Virus record (IMG/VR): IMGVR_UViG_3300025322_000099
Span: 1 to 34,285 of that record
DNA from: a virus
Length of the DNA: 34,285 nt
Strand: one strand, 5' to 3'
Position numbers and translations under genes: made by a program. Position 1 is the stretch's first letter. The number at the start of each line of letters is the position of its first letter. The notes under the pieces are model-generated. The model did not search any database, was not told the DNA's origin, and saw only the letters and a program-made list of their open reading frames with translations. Positions 12,389 to 19,823 of the stretch are shown in pieces.

Positions 12389-12755
12389 CGCTTGGATATT
12401 TATAAGTGTTATCTGTTCCTAAAACTTTTAACAATCCATACTCCAAAGGTACTTTATTATCAGAAGCATCCTCGTTCAAATTAGTAGAACTTAATTGTTC
12501 ATAAATCCTGTAATCATGTACCTCGCTCGTTAAACTTATTGTTCCGCTTGTCAGTACCTCCGTCGTACTTTCTGTGACGGTAAATTTATTATATCTATCT
12601 GTGTAGCTGCTTTGTTCTGATGCTAAAATAAATCTTTTTACCGTCCGCGAACTCCTGCCCTCCACCCTTACAAGATAATAAGGACTTGTCAGCGTTCTTT
12701 TTTCTTCGAGCGTAAAGATTAAGGTGTTGTTAGTATTTTTAGTTATCGTTTGCAT
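12360..12755 (-). CDS. Hypothetical phage structural protein (131 aa)
   Basis: A strand-rich 131-aa protein. It starts MQTITKNTNNTLIFTLEEKR, contains VEGRSSRTVKRFILASEQSS and EVHDYRIYEQLSSTN, and ends in KYPSGEKEYKYPT. It lies between a terminator and the portal gene, which it overlaps by 29 bases. Proteins of this kind accompany portals and capsid genes in Bacteroidota phages; their function is not known to me. A small head-surface or tail accessory role is a guess from the position. Confidence 0.55.
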   Translation of the reverse strand: MQTITKNTNNTLIFTLEEKRTLTSPYYLVRVEGRSSRTVKRFILASEQSSYTDRYNKFTVTESTTEVLTSGTISLTSEVHDYRIYEQLSSTNLNEDASDNKVPLEYGLLKVLGTDNTYKYPSGEKEYKYPT

Positions 12756-12767
12756 TTGTTTTCTAAC

Positions 12768-12793
12768 TAAAAAGGCGACCGAAGTCGCCCTTA
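12768..12793 (-). terminator. Rho-independent terminator after the tail-tube gene
   Basis: In the minus-strand reading, GGGCGAC, a UUCG tetraloop, GTCGCC and then UUUUU follow each other (stem 12774-12779 with 12784-12789, T-run from 12773). This is a textbook terminator with the most stable tetraloop. It stands between the tail-tube-like gene and the gene before the portal, so it should lower portal expression relative to capsid and tube. Confidence 0.85.
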
Positions 12794-12815
12794 AAGTGAA
12801 TGGAAACGCATATTG

Positions 12816-13346
12816 CTATACGGTTACAAGTAAGTTATAAGTCGCTGCTGACATATTCAATATTGACTGGCTTTCTTTTGCCATGAAAGTTAATTCTGTT
12901 CCGCTTCTGTCGCCACGCGCCGTACCGCTGGAATGTTTACCCGCCGTCAGGTCTGCACCATAATCCATTCCTATCAGCCAATAGTTATCATTCATATCCC
13001 GGACCGCTAATTGAACAGGGGTCTGAGCATAAATGGCAATCTCATTTCTTAGCTTAGTTGAAAACTTATTGAAAATTACTTTTAATTCTTGCTGATAAAA
13101 GGTAGTGCCGTTAGGAACATTCGTAGTAATATTCTCATCAAAAGAACACGTTTCTTTCTCCAAACTCCATGTGTACCAATCCAACCTATTACCTCCCTGC
13201 GCTGCAATCGTCACAACTCCTGAAGATACAGAATAAGCATCGCCCACTTCGGTAAGTCCGGGATGAGCGTGAATCTTTATCTCTTTTAAACCGCCTACGC
13301 TGTCGCGGCAGTTAAGTTGTAATGATGTGGTTAGAGCGCAAGCCAT
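12816..13346 (-). CDS. Major tail (tube)-like protein
   Basis: A 176-aa protein starting MACALTTSLQLNCRDSVGGL, with the pattern C-x(3)-L-x(6)-NCRDSVGGLKE seen in major tail/structural proteins next to capsid genes of Bacteroidota phages. A central beta region (VVTIAAQGGNRLDWYTWSLE) and strand-rich sequence YQQELKVIFNKFSTKLRNEI follow, then MDYGADLTAGKHSSGTARGD, a typical loop of tube proteins. It lies directly downstream of the major capsid gene in the reading direction, between two terminators, which points to an abundant product. I call it tail tube by context and fold; direct evidence is lacking. Confidence 0.65.
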   Translation of the reverse strand: MACALTTSLQLNCRDSVGGLKEIKIHAHPGLTEVGDAYSVSSGVVTIAAQGGNRLDWYTWSLEKETCSFDENITTNVPNGTTFYQQELKVIFNKFSTKLRNEIAIYAQTPVQLAVRDMNDNYWLIGMDYGADLTAGKHSSGTARGDRSGTELTFMAKESQSILNMSAATYNLLVTV

Positions 13347-13361
13347 GTGGTAGATATATTA

Positions 13362-13385
13362 AAAGGGGGGAATTAACCCCCCTTT
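13362..13385 (-). terminator. Rho-independent terminator after the major capsid gene
   Basis: AAAGGGGGG (13362-13370) and CCCCCCTTT (13377-13385) pair perfectly around an AATTAA loop, four bases downstream of the capsid stop codon. Read on the minus strand the stem ends in TTTT. It should stop a fraction of transcripts after the capsid gene, so more capsid than tail-tube mRNA is made. Confidence 0.85.
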
Positions 13386-13389
13386 AAGA

Positions 13390-14358
13390 TTATGTGTTAG
13401 CGTAAGTTACAATATGGCTTGGAAATCTAACTGCTGTACCGATGCGGAAGCGTCCGTAAATCCAGATGGCACGGTCTTTCTTCTCATACCATGTCTCCAG
13501 ATTAGCAATATCAGACATCATGTCAACACCAAGCAATAAGCTCTCTTTATAAGCGCATATCATTCTGTTCTTGACAGTAGTATTCAGAGCCCCTGTGTCA
13601 ACCGCAGTATCATTGTTGAGACCGGCTATACCATAGATACGGATGTTAGTTCCGGGATATAGTAAGCTGTTTGACGCAAGGTCGTTGGCTCCGGGAAAGT
13701 AATTGAAAGCATTATCTTCCCAAAGTTTCTGTAACAATAATCTGAAATTCTCCATTCCCATCAAAAGAACAGGAGTTTTTGCGTAAGCAGCAGATGGTAT
13801 TTTTTGGAATACTATCTCATTTACTACTGTGCGAATTGTTGATGTCGTAAGACTTGCCTGAGCAGTTGCAATCACTTCATTGGCATCGTCGTCAATACGC
13901 TTAATCCATCCGTGCGCCTGTTTAAGTACCGTACTGTTTGTATAAGCCGTATTTCCCTGAAACGCAAGCTGTTCTACTTGCAGAGCGATGTTTGCAATTT
14001 TACGGTTTATAACGTCTGAATAAATAGACATTGTATCAGGTTTAGCACCTTTAGGAATATATTTCTGTGTGAAATAGTCTTCAAGAGATTGTAAACATAT
14101 TTTTTCAGAGAATTCTACCGCGCTTGTGGCAAGAGAAACCTGAGAGATGGTAGTCGTTCCTGATGTTGTAACAGCGTTACATCCTCCGCCCGCCTGAAAT
14201 GGCACGGTGGATTCCAATTCTGCCACTTTCACGGTGGATTTCACTCCATCAATAATAGTGACGTGCTGAAATGCTGTTGAGCCAAGAATGGCTTTTGACA
14301 TGAGGTCTTCTCTGTTCTCCTCAATGTATGCTGTTAATCCTCCTAAGTCTAATGCCAT
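13390..14358 (-). CDS. Major capsid protein
   Basis: A 322-aa capsid protein of likely HK97 fold. The N-terminus MALDLGGLTAYIEENREDLM (helical N-arm) and the segment LGSTAFQHVTIIDGVKSTVK are typical, followed by a P-domain-like part (FSEKICLQSLEDYFTQKYIP), FQGNTAYTNSTVLKQAHGWI, and the C-terminal WIYGRFRIGTAVRFPSHIVT. It is soluble with no signal peptide. It is directly downstream of the scaffold-like and protease genes and followed by a strong terminator, all as expected of the most abundant virion protein. The protease may remove N-terminal or scaffold sequence. This is the clearest head gene of the window. Confidence 0.85.
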   Translation of the reverse strand: MALDLGGLTAYIEENREDLMSKAILGSTAFQHVTIIDGVKSTVKVAELESTVPFQAGGGCNAVTTSGTTTISQVSLATSAVEFSEKICLQSLEDYFTQKYIPKGAKPDTMSIYSDVINRKIANIALQVEQLAFQGNTAYTNSTVLKQAHGWIKRIDDDANEVIATAQASLTTSTIRTVVNEIVFQKIPSAAYAKTPVLLMGMENFRLLLQKLWEDNAFNYFPGANDLASNSLLYPGTNIRIYGIAGLNNDTAVDTGALNTTVKNRMICAYKESLLLGVDMMSDIANLETWYEKKDRAIWIYGRFRIGTAVRFPSHIVTYANT

Positions 14359-14376
14359 GATGTTATTTTGTTAAGG

Positions 14377-15039
14377 TTAAGGTTGGTGTTTCATGAATTT
14401 GTTGCGCCAATCTTCTAACGATAATTGCTCGTTAGCTGAGTTGGTCTTAGCTCCTTGTGTGCTTTTGGCTGAAGGTTCAGCAGAAAATTTTTCAAGAATA
14501 GAAATCACTTCGGTCTTGAAATTTTCAAATTTGTCCACTTTCGCCTTCAGTTCGGTTTTCTCTAAAGAGATTGCTGAAAGGGTTGCTTTCAATTCAGAAA
14601 GCGATGCCTCAATAGCCGTCAAATCTGTTTTAGGAAATGCTTTGAAAAGTTCGTTAGCAAAAGCGGTGAAGTCAGTAGCGGGAGTTTCAGGTGCTTTTGG
14701 CTTTTTAATGTCAACCACTTTACCTGCCTCTACTACTACCTCTGTGCCGTCTTCGTGTTTGTATGTTTTGGTGGGTGCTGGTACTTTTGAGTATCCTCCG
14801 GCTTCTGAACATTTTGTCTTTGCTTCTTCTTTACTCATTCCTTTCTCTGTTTCTTTCAAAATACACTCCTCTACTCCTTGTTTAGCGAATACATCAACAC
14901 CGATAGCAAGTTCACCTTCATAGATGAGTTCTCCATCGGCAGATAGGAATATTTGTTCGTTTGAGAATTTTGCCTTTAGCAATTTAACAAGCTCCGGCAG
15001 TTCGGGAAGGTATTTCTGAATCGTTTCTTTTAAGTCCAT
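14377..15039 (-). CDS. Scaffold-like head protein
   Basis: A 220-aa, highly charged, Lys/Glu/Ala-rich protein. A globular N-terminal half (residues about 1-100, MDLKETIQKYLPELPELVKL with EELILSAD-like strands) is followed by a long coiled-coil (about 125-185: IEASLSELKATLSAISLEKT) and a low-complexity C-terminus with LEDWRNKFMKHQP. Position between the XkdF-like protease and the major capsid gene, and coiled-coil content, match phage scaffolding proteins that guide procapsid assembly and are then removed. The exact family is not recognised. Confidence 0.65.
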   Translation of the reverse strand: MDLKETIQKYLPELPELVKLLKAKFSNEQIFLSADGELIYEGELAIGVDVFAKQGVEECILKETEKGMSKEEAKTKCSEAGGYSKVPAPTKTYKHEDGTEVVVEAGKVVDIKKPKAPETPATDFTAFANELFKAFPKTDLTAIEASLSELKATLSAISLEKTELKAKVDKFENFKTEVISILEKFSAEPSAKSTQGAKTNSANEQLSLEDWRNKFMKHQP

Positions 15040-15103
15040 GAGTTGTGTTTTATACTACTAAGTATAAGCTCACGGATTTTGTAATATTTTTTTGAGTGAT
15101 TTT

Positions 15104-15691
15104 CTATTTTCCAGTAACAATATCGGCTATTTCCTGCAATATTTCTACATCTGTTTTTATCATTTCACCCATAGCGAACATCCCCTCCACAGAAAATCCT
15201 TTTACCTCTCCTGTCTTTATATAATTATTCCACACCTCATCATTATCTACTTTCACAGTCGCCAGCCAACTGCCCTGTGATATTCCCTCAAACGCTTTTG
15301 GTGCGCTGACCCCGCGTGTATCATCTACGATAAATGATTCTATGATATAAACACCTTCCACAGTCCTGCCTTCATCGTGCATAATATTAAAATTGGATAT
15401 AAAGCCCTTACGGAAAAACTTTTGAATAATCTGATAAATAGTCTCTTTATCGAATACGACATAATACTCACCCCTTGTTTCATCCTTCCGGTAAATGGGC
15501 ATATTTGCCACCATTAAAGCTCCCATAATAAGTCGCCTTTCATTATCGGCGGCAAATCTTATCTGCTTATCAAATGCCATCCAGTTAAGTTCTACTGCCG
15601 GCGTATCTACAAGAGCCACATAGTTAACTTGCAAATCATTGTTGTCGTTTTCATTGATGTGTAACTTATACACAGGAAGTTGTTTATTCAT
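15104..15691 (-). CDS. XkdF-like prohead protease
   Basis: A 195-aa protein with the XkdF-type pattern: VNYVALVDTPAVELNWMAFD (residues about 24-43), YYVVFDKETIYQIIQKFFRK, then NIMHDEGRTVEGVYIIESFI (likely catalytic His near residue 104), SQGSWLATVKVDNDEVWNNY and IKTGEVKGFSVEGMF (with the conserved GFSVEG, likely nucleophile Ser near 167). XkdF proteins are predicted phage serine proteases of the prohead-maturation type. The stop is 65 bases from the start of the scaffold gene. The family is fairly clear; the catalytic residues are inferred. Confidence 0.75.
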   Translation of the reverse strand: MNKQLPVYKLHINENDNNDLQVNYVALVDTPAVELNWMAFDKQIRFAADNERRLIMGALMVANMPIYRKDETRGEYYVVFDKETIYQIIQKFFRKGFISNFNIMHDEGRTVEGVYIIESFIVDDTRGVSAPKAFEGISQGSWLATVKVDNDEVWNNYIKTGEVKGFSVEGMFAMGEMIKTDVEILQEIADIVTGK

Positions 15692-15701
15692 AGGTTTTGT
15701 T

Positions 15702-17498
15702 TTAAAATGTTGCTCTTTCTTCTATCCCTCTTACTCTCTTTTGTGACTCACTAACATCTGTTTCTACAACGTATGCTCTTATTGGTTTTGCTTCCGCCCC
15801 ATCTTGACCTTTAAAGCCGGTAAAATCCCCTTGCGTATTTGTCTGTGTCTGTGTTGCTGTTACCGCCTGCTGTTGCGCCTGTGGGGATTCTAAAGAAGGA
15901 GCACCGCCACCGCCCGGACTTGGAGTACCACCGCCGCCACCGGCTTCACCGGCGAATTGAGTAGCAAGTATTTTAGCTATTTGCACAGCCCCGACCACGC
16001 CCATAGATACTGATAGCGCAATATTCGCCGGAGTGTAAGGAACCATTCCAAGCGCACCAACAATAGCACGTGAAGTATCTATGATTGTCCTTGCTACTTG
16101 AAATGCTTTATCAACTTTAAACTGTCTCTTTTTTATTTCAAGCTCTTTGGCTTCATTACCCTGCGCTCTTTTTAAAGCACCCATGAAAAAAATATCTGAT
16201 ATTCCATGTAAGGCATTAAAATAGTTATCCTCAATTTGTCGTTTTTTTTCCGCTCTTTCTTCTGCCGATTCACTATCTATTTTTGTAAGATTATTTTGAT
16301 GTTCTTTTTCTAATAATTCCCTTGCCCTATTCTTTTGTTCCTCAGATAAATTTTCCGATAAAAATCTTTGGGATAATTCTTCTATTCTAATCTGATATTC
16401 GGCATCTTCAATAGATTTTTTATTTTCTTTAAGTGTAGCTTCTTTTAAATCATTATCTAATATTAGCTGTAAATTGTTGTTATAAAATTTATTCCGTGCT
16501 TCACTTTTTTGCTCAAATGCTTTTATGAAATTAGCCGCATCTTTCTGATACTTATTTTTTGCCTCATCAATTTGTTTATCTAAATCAGATAATTCTTTTT
16601 TAAATTCTTCTTCCCTTTCTTTTTTCGCGTCTTTATTATCTTTTGCAATTTCATCATTTGTTTTTTTGTTAAATTCCAATTTTGCAATCGGAATTTCTTT
16701 TTCTTTTAAAATTATCTCCGCATTAATTCTATCGAACTCGTCTGATTGCTCCTGCGTAAAATCTTTTTCTGAATCCCATATATCTTGTAGATTTTTTAAT
16801 CTTTGTCTCAAGTTTGTTAATTCATCTTGTCTTCTTTTTTCTTGCGCATCAAATATTTCTTGTGCCGTTGCATTGTTCGCAATTAATCTTCGTATTGATA
16901 AATCAGATTCGCCTGCTATATTTTTATATGAATCGGCAAGTAATTCATTTGCCTTAGTAAGAGAATCCACTTTTTCTTGCGTATCATCAAATGCTTTCAC
17001 TAATCCATATACCGCCGCCACAAGTGCCACCACCCCCACCGCAATAGCCGTAAACGGATTGCTCATAGCAAACGCTTTCATCGCTATGCCTGCCGTTGTC
17101 AACGCTTTCTGAAAACCCACCAATCCCTGCAACCCACTCGCCAGTGCTGTCGCCGCCTGCACCTTCACCAGCACCTTCATTAAGTCCTCGCTCTCACTTC
17201 CGAATAGTGCTGATGCTGCCTGCGCTGCGGCAAACCCACTCGCCACCGTAGAGCCAATCTTGGCAATAGCCGCAAACTGACGTTCAGGATTAAGGGCGTT
17301 AATCTTCTGCCTTAAGTCATCCAAATCGCCTTTCACCACACCCATCGCCTTGAGCGTATTGGTATACGCGGCTGTCCCTTTGTCAACAGTACTCAGCTCC
17401 TCATTTAATTCACGGAACTGCTGACGCAAATCACCGATGGACTGCCCCGCCCCTTCGGCAAGTATCTTAACACTTAATGCTATTTCTTCTTCTGCCAT
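15702..17498 (-). CDS. Tape measure protein
   Basis: A 598-aa tail length-determining protein. The N-terminus IALSVKILAEGAGQSIGDLR and Ala-rich helices (IGSTVASGFAAAQAASALFG) lead to a hydrophobic segment near residues 140-170 (FTAIAVGVVALVAAVYGLVK), followed by a long coiled coil (about 185-420, Lys/Glu-rich). A second hydrophobic region (VARTIIDTSRAIVGALGMVP ... VGAVQIAKILATQF) precedes a Gly/Pro/Gln-rich tail and the C-terminal motif AYVVETDVSESQKRVRGIEE, frequent at the end of Bacteroidota phage tape measures. With the general ratio of about 0.15 nm per residue the tail would be near 90 nm. It is normally preceded by chaperone genes, but here they lie far upstream. Confident. Confidence 0.9.
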   Translation of the reverse strand: MAEEEIALSVKILAEGAGQSIGDLRQQFRELNEELSTVDKGTAAYTNTLKAMGVVKGDLDDLRQKINALNPERQFAAIAKIGSTVASGFAAAQAASALFGSESEDLMKVLVKVQAATALASGLQGLVGFQKALTTAGIAMKAFAMSNPFTAIAVGVVALVAAVYGLVKAFDDTQEKVDSLTKANELLADSYKNIAGESDLSIRRLIANNATAQEIFDAQEKRRQDELTNLRQRLKNLQDIWDSEKDFTQEQSDEFDRINAEIILKEKEIPIAKLEFNKKTNDEIAKDNKDAKKEREEEFKKELSDLDKQIDEAKNKYQKDAANFIKAFEQKSEARNKFYNNNLQLILDNDLKEATLKENKKSIEDAEYQIRIEELSQRFLSENLSEEQKNRARELLEKEHQNNLTKIDSESAEERAEKKRQIEDNYFNALHGISDIFFMGALKRAQGNEAKELEIKKRQFKVDKAFQVARTIIDTSRAIVGALGMVPYTPANIALSVSMGVVGAVQIAKILATQFAGEAGGGGGTPSPGGGGAPSLESPQAQQQAVTATQTQTNTQGDFTGFKGQDGAEAKPIRAYVVETDVSESQKRVRGIEERATF

Positions 17499-17504
17499 GA
17501 TATT

Positions 17505-17804
17505 TTAATCAACAAATAATTTGTATAATGGCATTTGCAATGCCTGTAACTTCTTCTCTGCTGATAATTTTTTTAGATTATCACTTACATATCTTTTTTC
17601 TATGTCATGGAATTCATATTCTTTCGGCGCAGTTTCATTCCATGAAATTTGATTGTCAATTGTTTTGATTTTGTTTTCTTCAATTTCCTCTGATGAAAAT
17701 TTAGTCTTTTCCAAAATCTCTGAACGCAGGCATAGATTCTCAAATGAATCCGCTGCCGGCATGATTTGTTGTAATCCGATTCTGTCAGCGATAGTTAGTT
17801 TCAT
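17505..17804 (-). CDS. Small phage protein upstream of the tape measure
   Basis: A 99-aa soluble protein beginning MKLTIADRIGLQQIMPAADS, then FENLCLRSEILEKTKFSSEE and a Glu/Lys-rich C-terminal part ending in LKKLSAEKKLQALQMPLYKL. Such MKLT-starting proteins commonly precede tape measures, where a tail-assembly role is plausible, but I cannot show it. The stop is six bases before the tape measure start, so the two are co-translated or closely linked. Confidence 0.55.
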   Translation of the reverse strand: MKLTIADRIGLQQIMPAADSFENLCLRSEILEKTKFSSEEIEENKIKTIDNQISWNETAPKEYEFHDIEKRYVSDNLKKLSAEKKLQALQMPLYKLFVD

Positions 17805-17825
17805 GATGTTTTGTTTTAAATTGAT

Positions 17826-18074
17826 TTATGTATTTGGATAATTGTCTTTGACGAGTTGAACAGCAGCAGCAGTGCATATTTCTTTTAATTCATCTATATC
17901 TTTTAATTTATTCGGCAAAATAACATTAATCCTGTTTTTTCTTTGGTCAGGGGGAATGAATCCATAAATATCTCCCACTATGCCAACTGTTACAATGATG
18001 AGCTGAGTTGATGTCTCATCTCCATTGTCCCTTAAAGGGACATCTATTTTCCAGTCTTTTAATTCGTATTCCAT
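17826..18074 (-). CDS. Small hypothetical phage protein (82 aa)
   Basis: An 82-aa protein with MEYELKDWKIDVPLRDNGDE and a strand pattern LIIVTVGIVGDIYGFIPPDQ that suggests a small beta fold, then a helical end (KEICTAAAVQLVKDNYPNT). It lies between the fibre gene and the small gene before the tape measure, in the same operon. There are no motifs. A tail-tip or assembly role is inferred from the position only. Confidence 0.5.
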   Translation of the reverse strand: MEYELKDWKIDVPLRDNGDETSTQLIIVTVGIVGDIYGFIPPDQRKNRINVILPNKLKDIDELKEICTAAAVQLVKDNYPNT

Positions 18075-18087
18075 TTTATTTTAATTA

Positions 18088-19821
18088 TTATTGTTTATTT
18101 ACACTTACTTTATATGAAGCACTTGCGGGGTCTATTGCCCCCGAAGAATAATTATTAAATCTTACCGTTACTACATCTGCCGCACTAACCCAAGCAGTGA
18201 AGCAGGAATTAGCATCGGGAGCAGCCGGAAGCCCTACCATAACAGGGTCGCCAACGGCTGCTCCTGTAACTGCTATGGTCAAATCCGTTGATGTTTGGGC
18301 TGCCGTACTTCCAAAATCTAAAGTGGCGGTAGCGGTTAATATCTGTGCTATTTGTCTTCTTGCTGCTCCTGTTGTGATAGTCGCATAGTATTTGTCTGTT
18401 AAAAATTCTATTGCTCCTGCTTCAGCGGTTGTAAGAAGTGTGCCAGATGTAAATTTCAAAGGGGCTGTATTTGCTGTGGCACTGCCTGCTGGTAATTGAA
18501 GTCGGGCGGTGGGAACTGTCGACATACCTATTCCAAATCTATTGGTTGTTTCATCCCACACACTTGCGTTCACCCCAAATATGACCTTCCCTTTTGTTGC
18601 ATGGGTGGTTGAGCGCAAACTCAAACTTCCACCACTTGCTGAACCTCCATAAGCAGCCGCAACCATTAGAGATGGTGCTAATCTTACAGCAGCTGTACCA
18701 ACTCCTCCCTCGTCTTTCCCTGCACGTATCATTTGAGCAACATTATCTTGGTCATAGAATATTAGACCGCCATTCCCAAAGAAATGAATTAGTCTATCCA
18801 CGCCAAAACCCTGAATGTTGCTGTTATCTAAATATATAGAATTGCTTGTTCCGTTCCAAGCAAATGACCTGTCTGAGCCAGTTAAGAATACATCTCCGTT
18901 GACATCTAAAGCAGCAGCCGGAGCGGTGTTTATTCCAACACTGGCATTGAATCTTAGAGTTTGATTGACAACTAAAGCATCAAAGACACCATAGATTAAT
19001 GCCTCTGTTCTGCCAGTCGCTTCATTCGCCCTACTTGTATTATCAATAAACAGTCTTGATGCTCCGGTCTCCCAGTAACCAGCCAAATAACCTAATGCGA
19101 CATTATTATTAGAATTATTGCTATTAAGAGCAGCAGAACCAAAAGCGGTATTTTGAATTCCGCCCACCACAGATTCACCCGCTTGATTTCCAAAAAAACT
19201 ATTATTGCCGCCAGTAGTACCAACGCCAGCCCTATAACCAAAAAACGCATTGTTCTCTCCTGAAATACCTATCCTCCCTGCCCTTAAATTATTTACCCTT
19301 ATGTCAAAAGGTTTGTTGTCAGTATTCCCTATAAAATGTGTCCCATCAATCGTTCCTGAATTGCCTGTTGTCAGCCACGCCCCTATCGCTGCCCACGAAG
19401 GAAGTCCGGCTGCTACGGTAAGAACCTGAGCCGCTGTCCCTATCGCCAGTCTCGAAAGCGTTAAAGTGTTGCTTGCATAAAGTATATCACCTATTGCATA
19501 GTTTACGGAAGGGGAGTAAGTGACGATGCCATTTTCTACTTTAGTATTACTTTCAGTTACCGTAATTCCTGATGAATTAAAAATACTGACATTCACCAAC
19601 CCCCCTGCCACAATACACCCGCTGGAGTTTTGTATGGATACATTCTGCACATCCCCCCCCACCACATTATCATTTCCGGTTATCAATACACCCACCGCCG
19701 ACTCAGCCACAACATTGTTTAATCCTAATACCAATTGAGAAGAAGTTCTCGTTGGCGAACTGTTATTGCCGGCATAAGTACGGCTATGTATCTTTGGTAA
19801 GTCTTCGTTTTCTTCTGCCAT
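18088..19821 (-). CDS. Tail fibre-like protein with YadA-head-like repeats
   Basis: A 577-aa trimeric-fibre type protein. Residues about 30-80 contain beta-helix repeats rich in N, V, I and G (VLITGNDNVVGGDVQNVSIQ). Residues about 190-260 carry repeats of the form N(N/T)xFFGxxAG / AFGxxAL / VALGYLAG (NNAFFGYRAG, NNSFFGNQAG, QNTAFGSAAL, NNVALGYLAG), which are typical of left-handed parallel beta-roll heads of trimeric adhesins and phage fibres. The C-terminus is beta-rich. It lies between baseplate-like genes and the tail-assembly genes, which supports a host-recognition role. The repeats may be recombination targets. No chaperone domain is visible. Confidence 0.7.
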   Translation of the reverse strand: MAEENEDLPKIHSRTYAGNNSSPTRTSSQLVLGLNNVVAESAVGVLITGNDNVVGGDVQNVSIQNSSGCIVAGGLVNVSIFNSSGITVTESNTKVENGIVTYSPSVNYAIGDILYASNTLTLSRLAIGTAAQVLTVAAGLPSWAAIGAWLTTGNSGTIDGTHFIGNTDNKPFDIRVNNLRAGRIGISGENNAFFGYRAGVGTTGGNNSFFGNQAGESVVGGIQNTAFGSAALNSNNSNNNVALGYLAGYWETGASRLFIDNTSRANEATGRTEALIYGVFDALVVNQTLRFNASVGINTAPAAALDVNGDVFLTGSDRSFAWNGTSNSIYLDNSNIQGFGVDRLIHFFGNGGLIFYDQDNVAQMIRAGKDEGGVGTAAVRLAPSLMVAAAYGGSASGGSLSLRSTTHATKGKVIFGVNASVWDETTNRFGIGMSTVPTARLQLPAGSATANTAPLKFTSGTLLTTAEAGAIEFLTDKYYATITTGAARRQIAQILTATATLDFGSTAAQTSTDLTIAVTGAAVGDPVMVGLPAAPDANSCFTAWVSAADVVTVRFNNYSSGAIDPASASYKVSVNKQ

Positions 19822-19823
19822 AA

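Noticed and set aside
14393-14923. Plus-strand frame of 176 codons opposite the scaffold-like gene
   Set aside because: Antisense to a supported gene, Ser-rich from reverse-read Glu/Lys codons. Large antisense frames also occur at 3298-3678, 10574-10825, 10917-11225 and 16666-17112 for the same reason.
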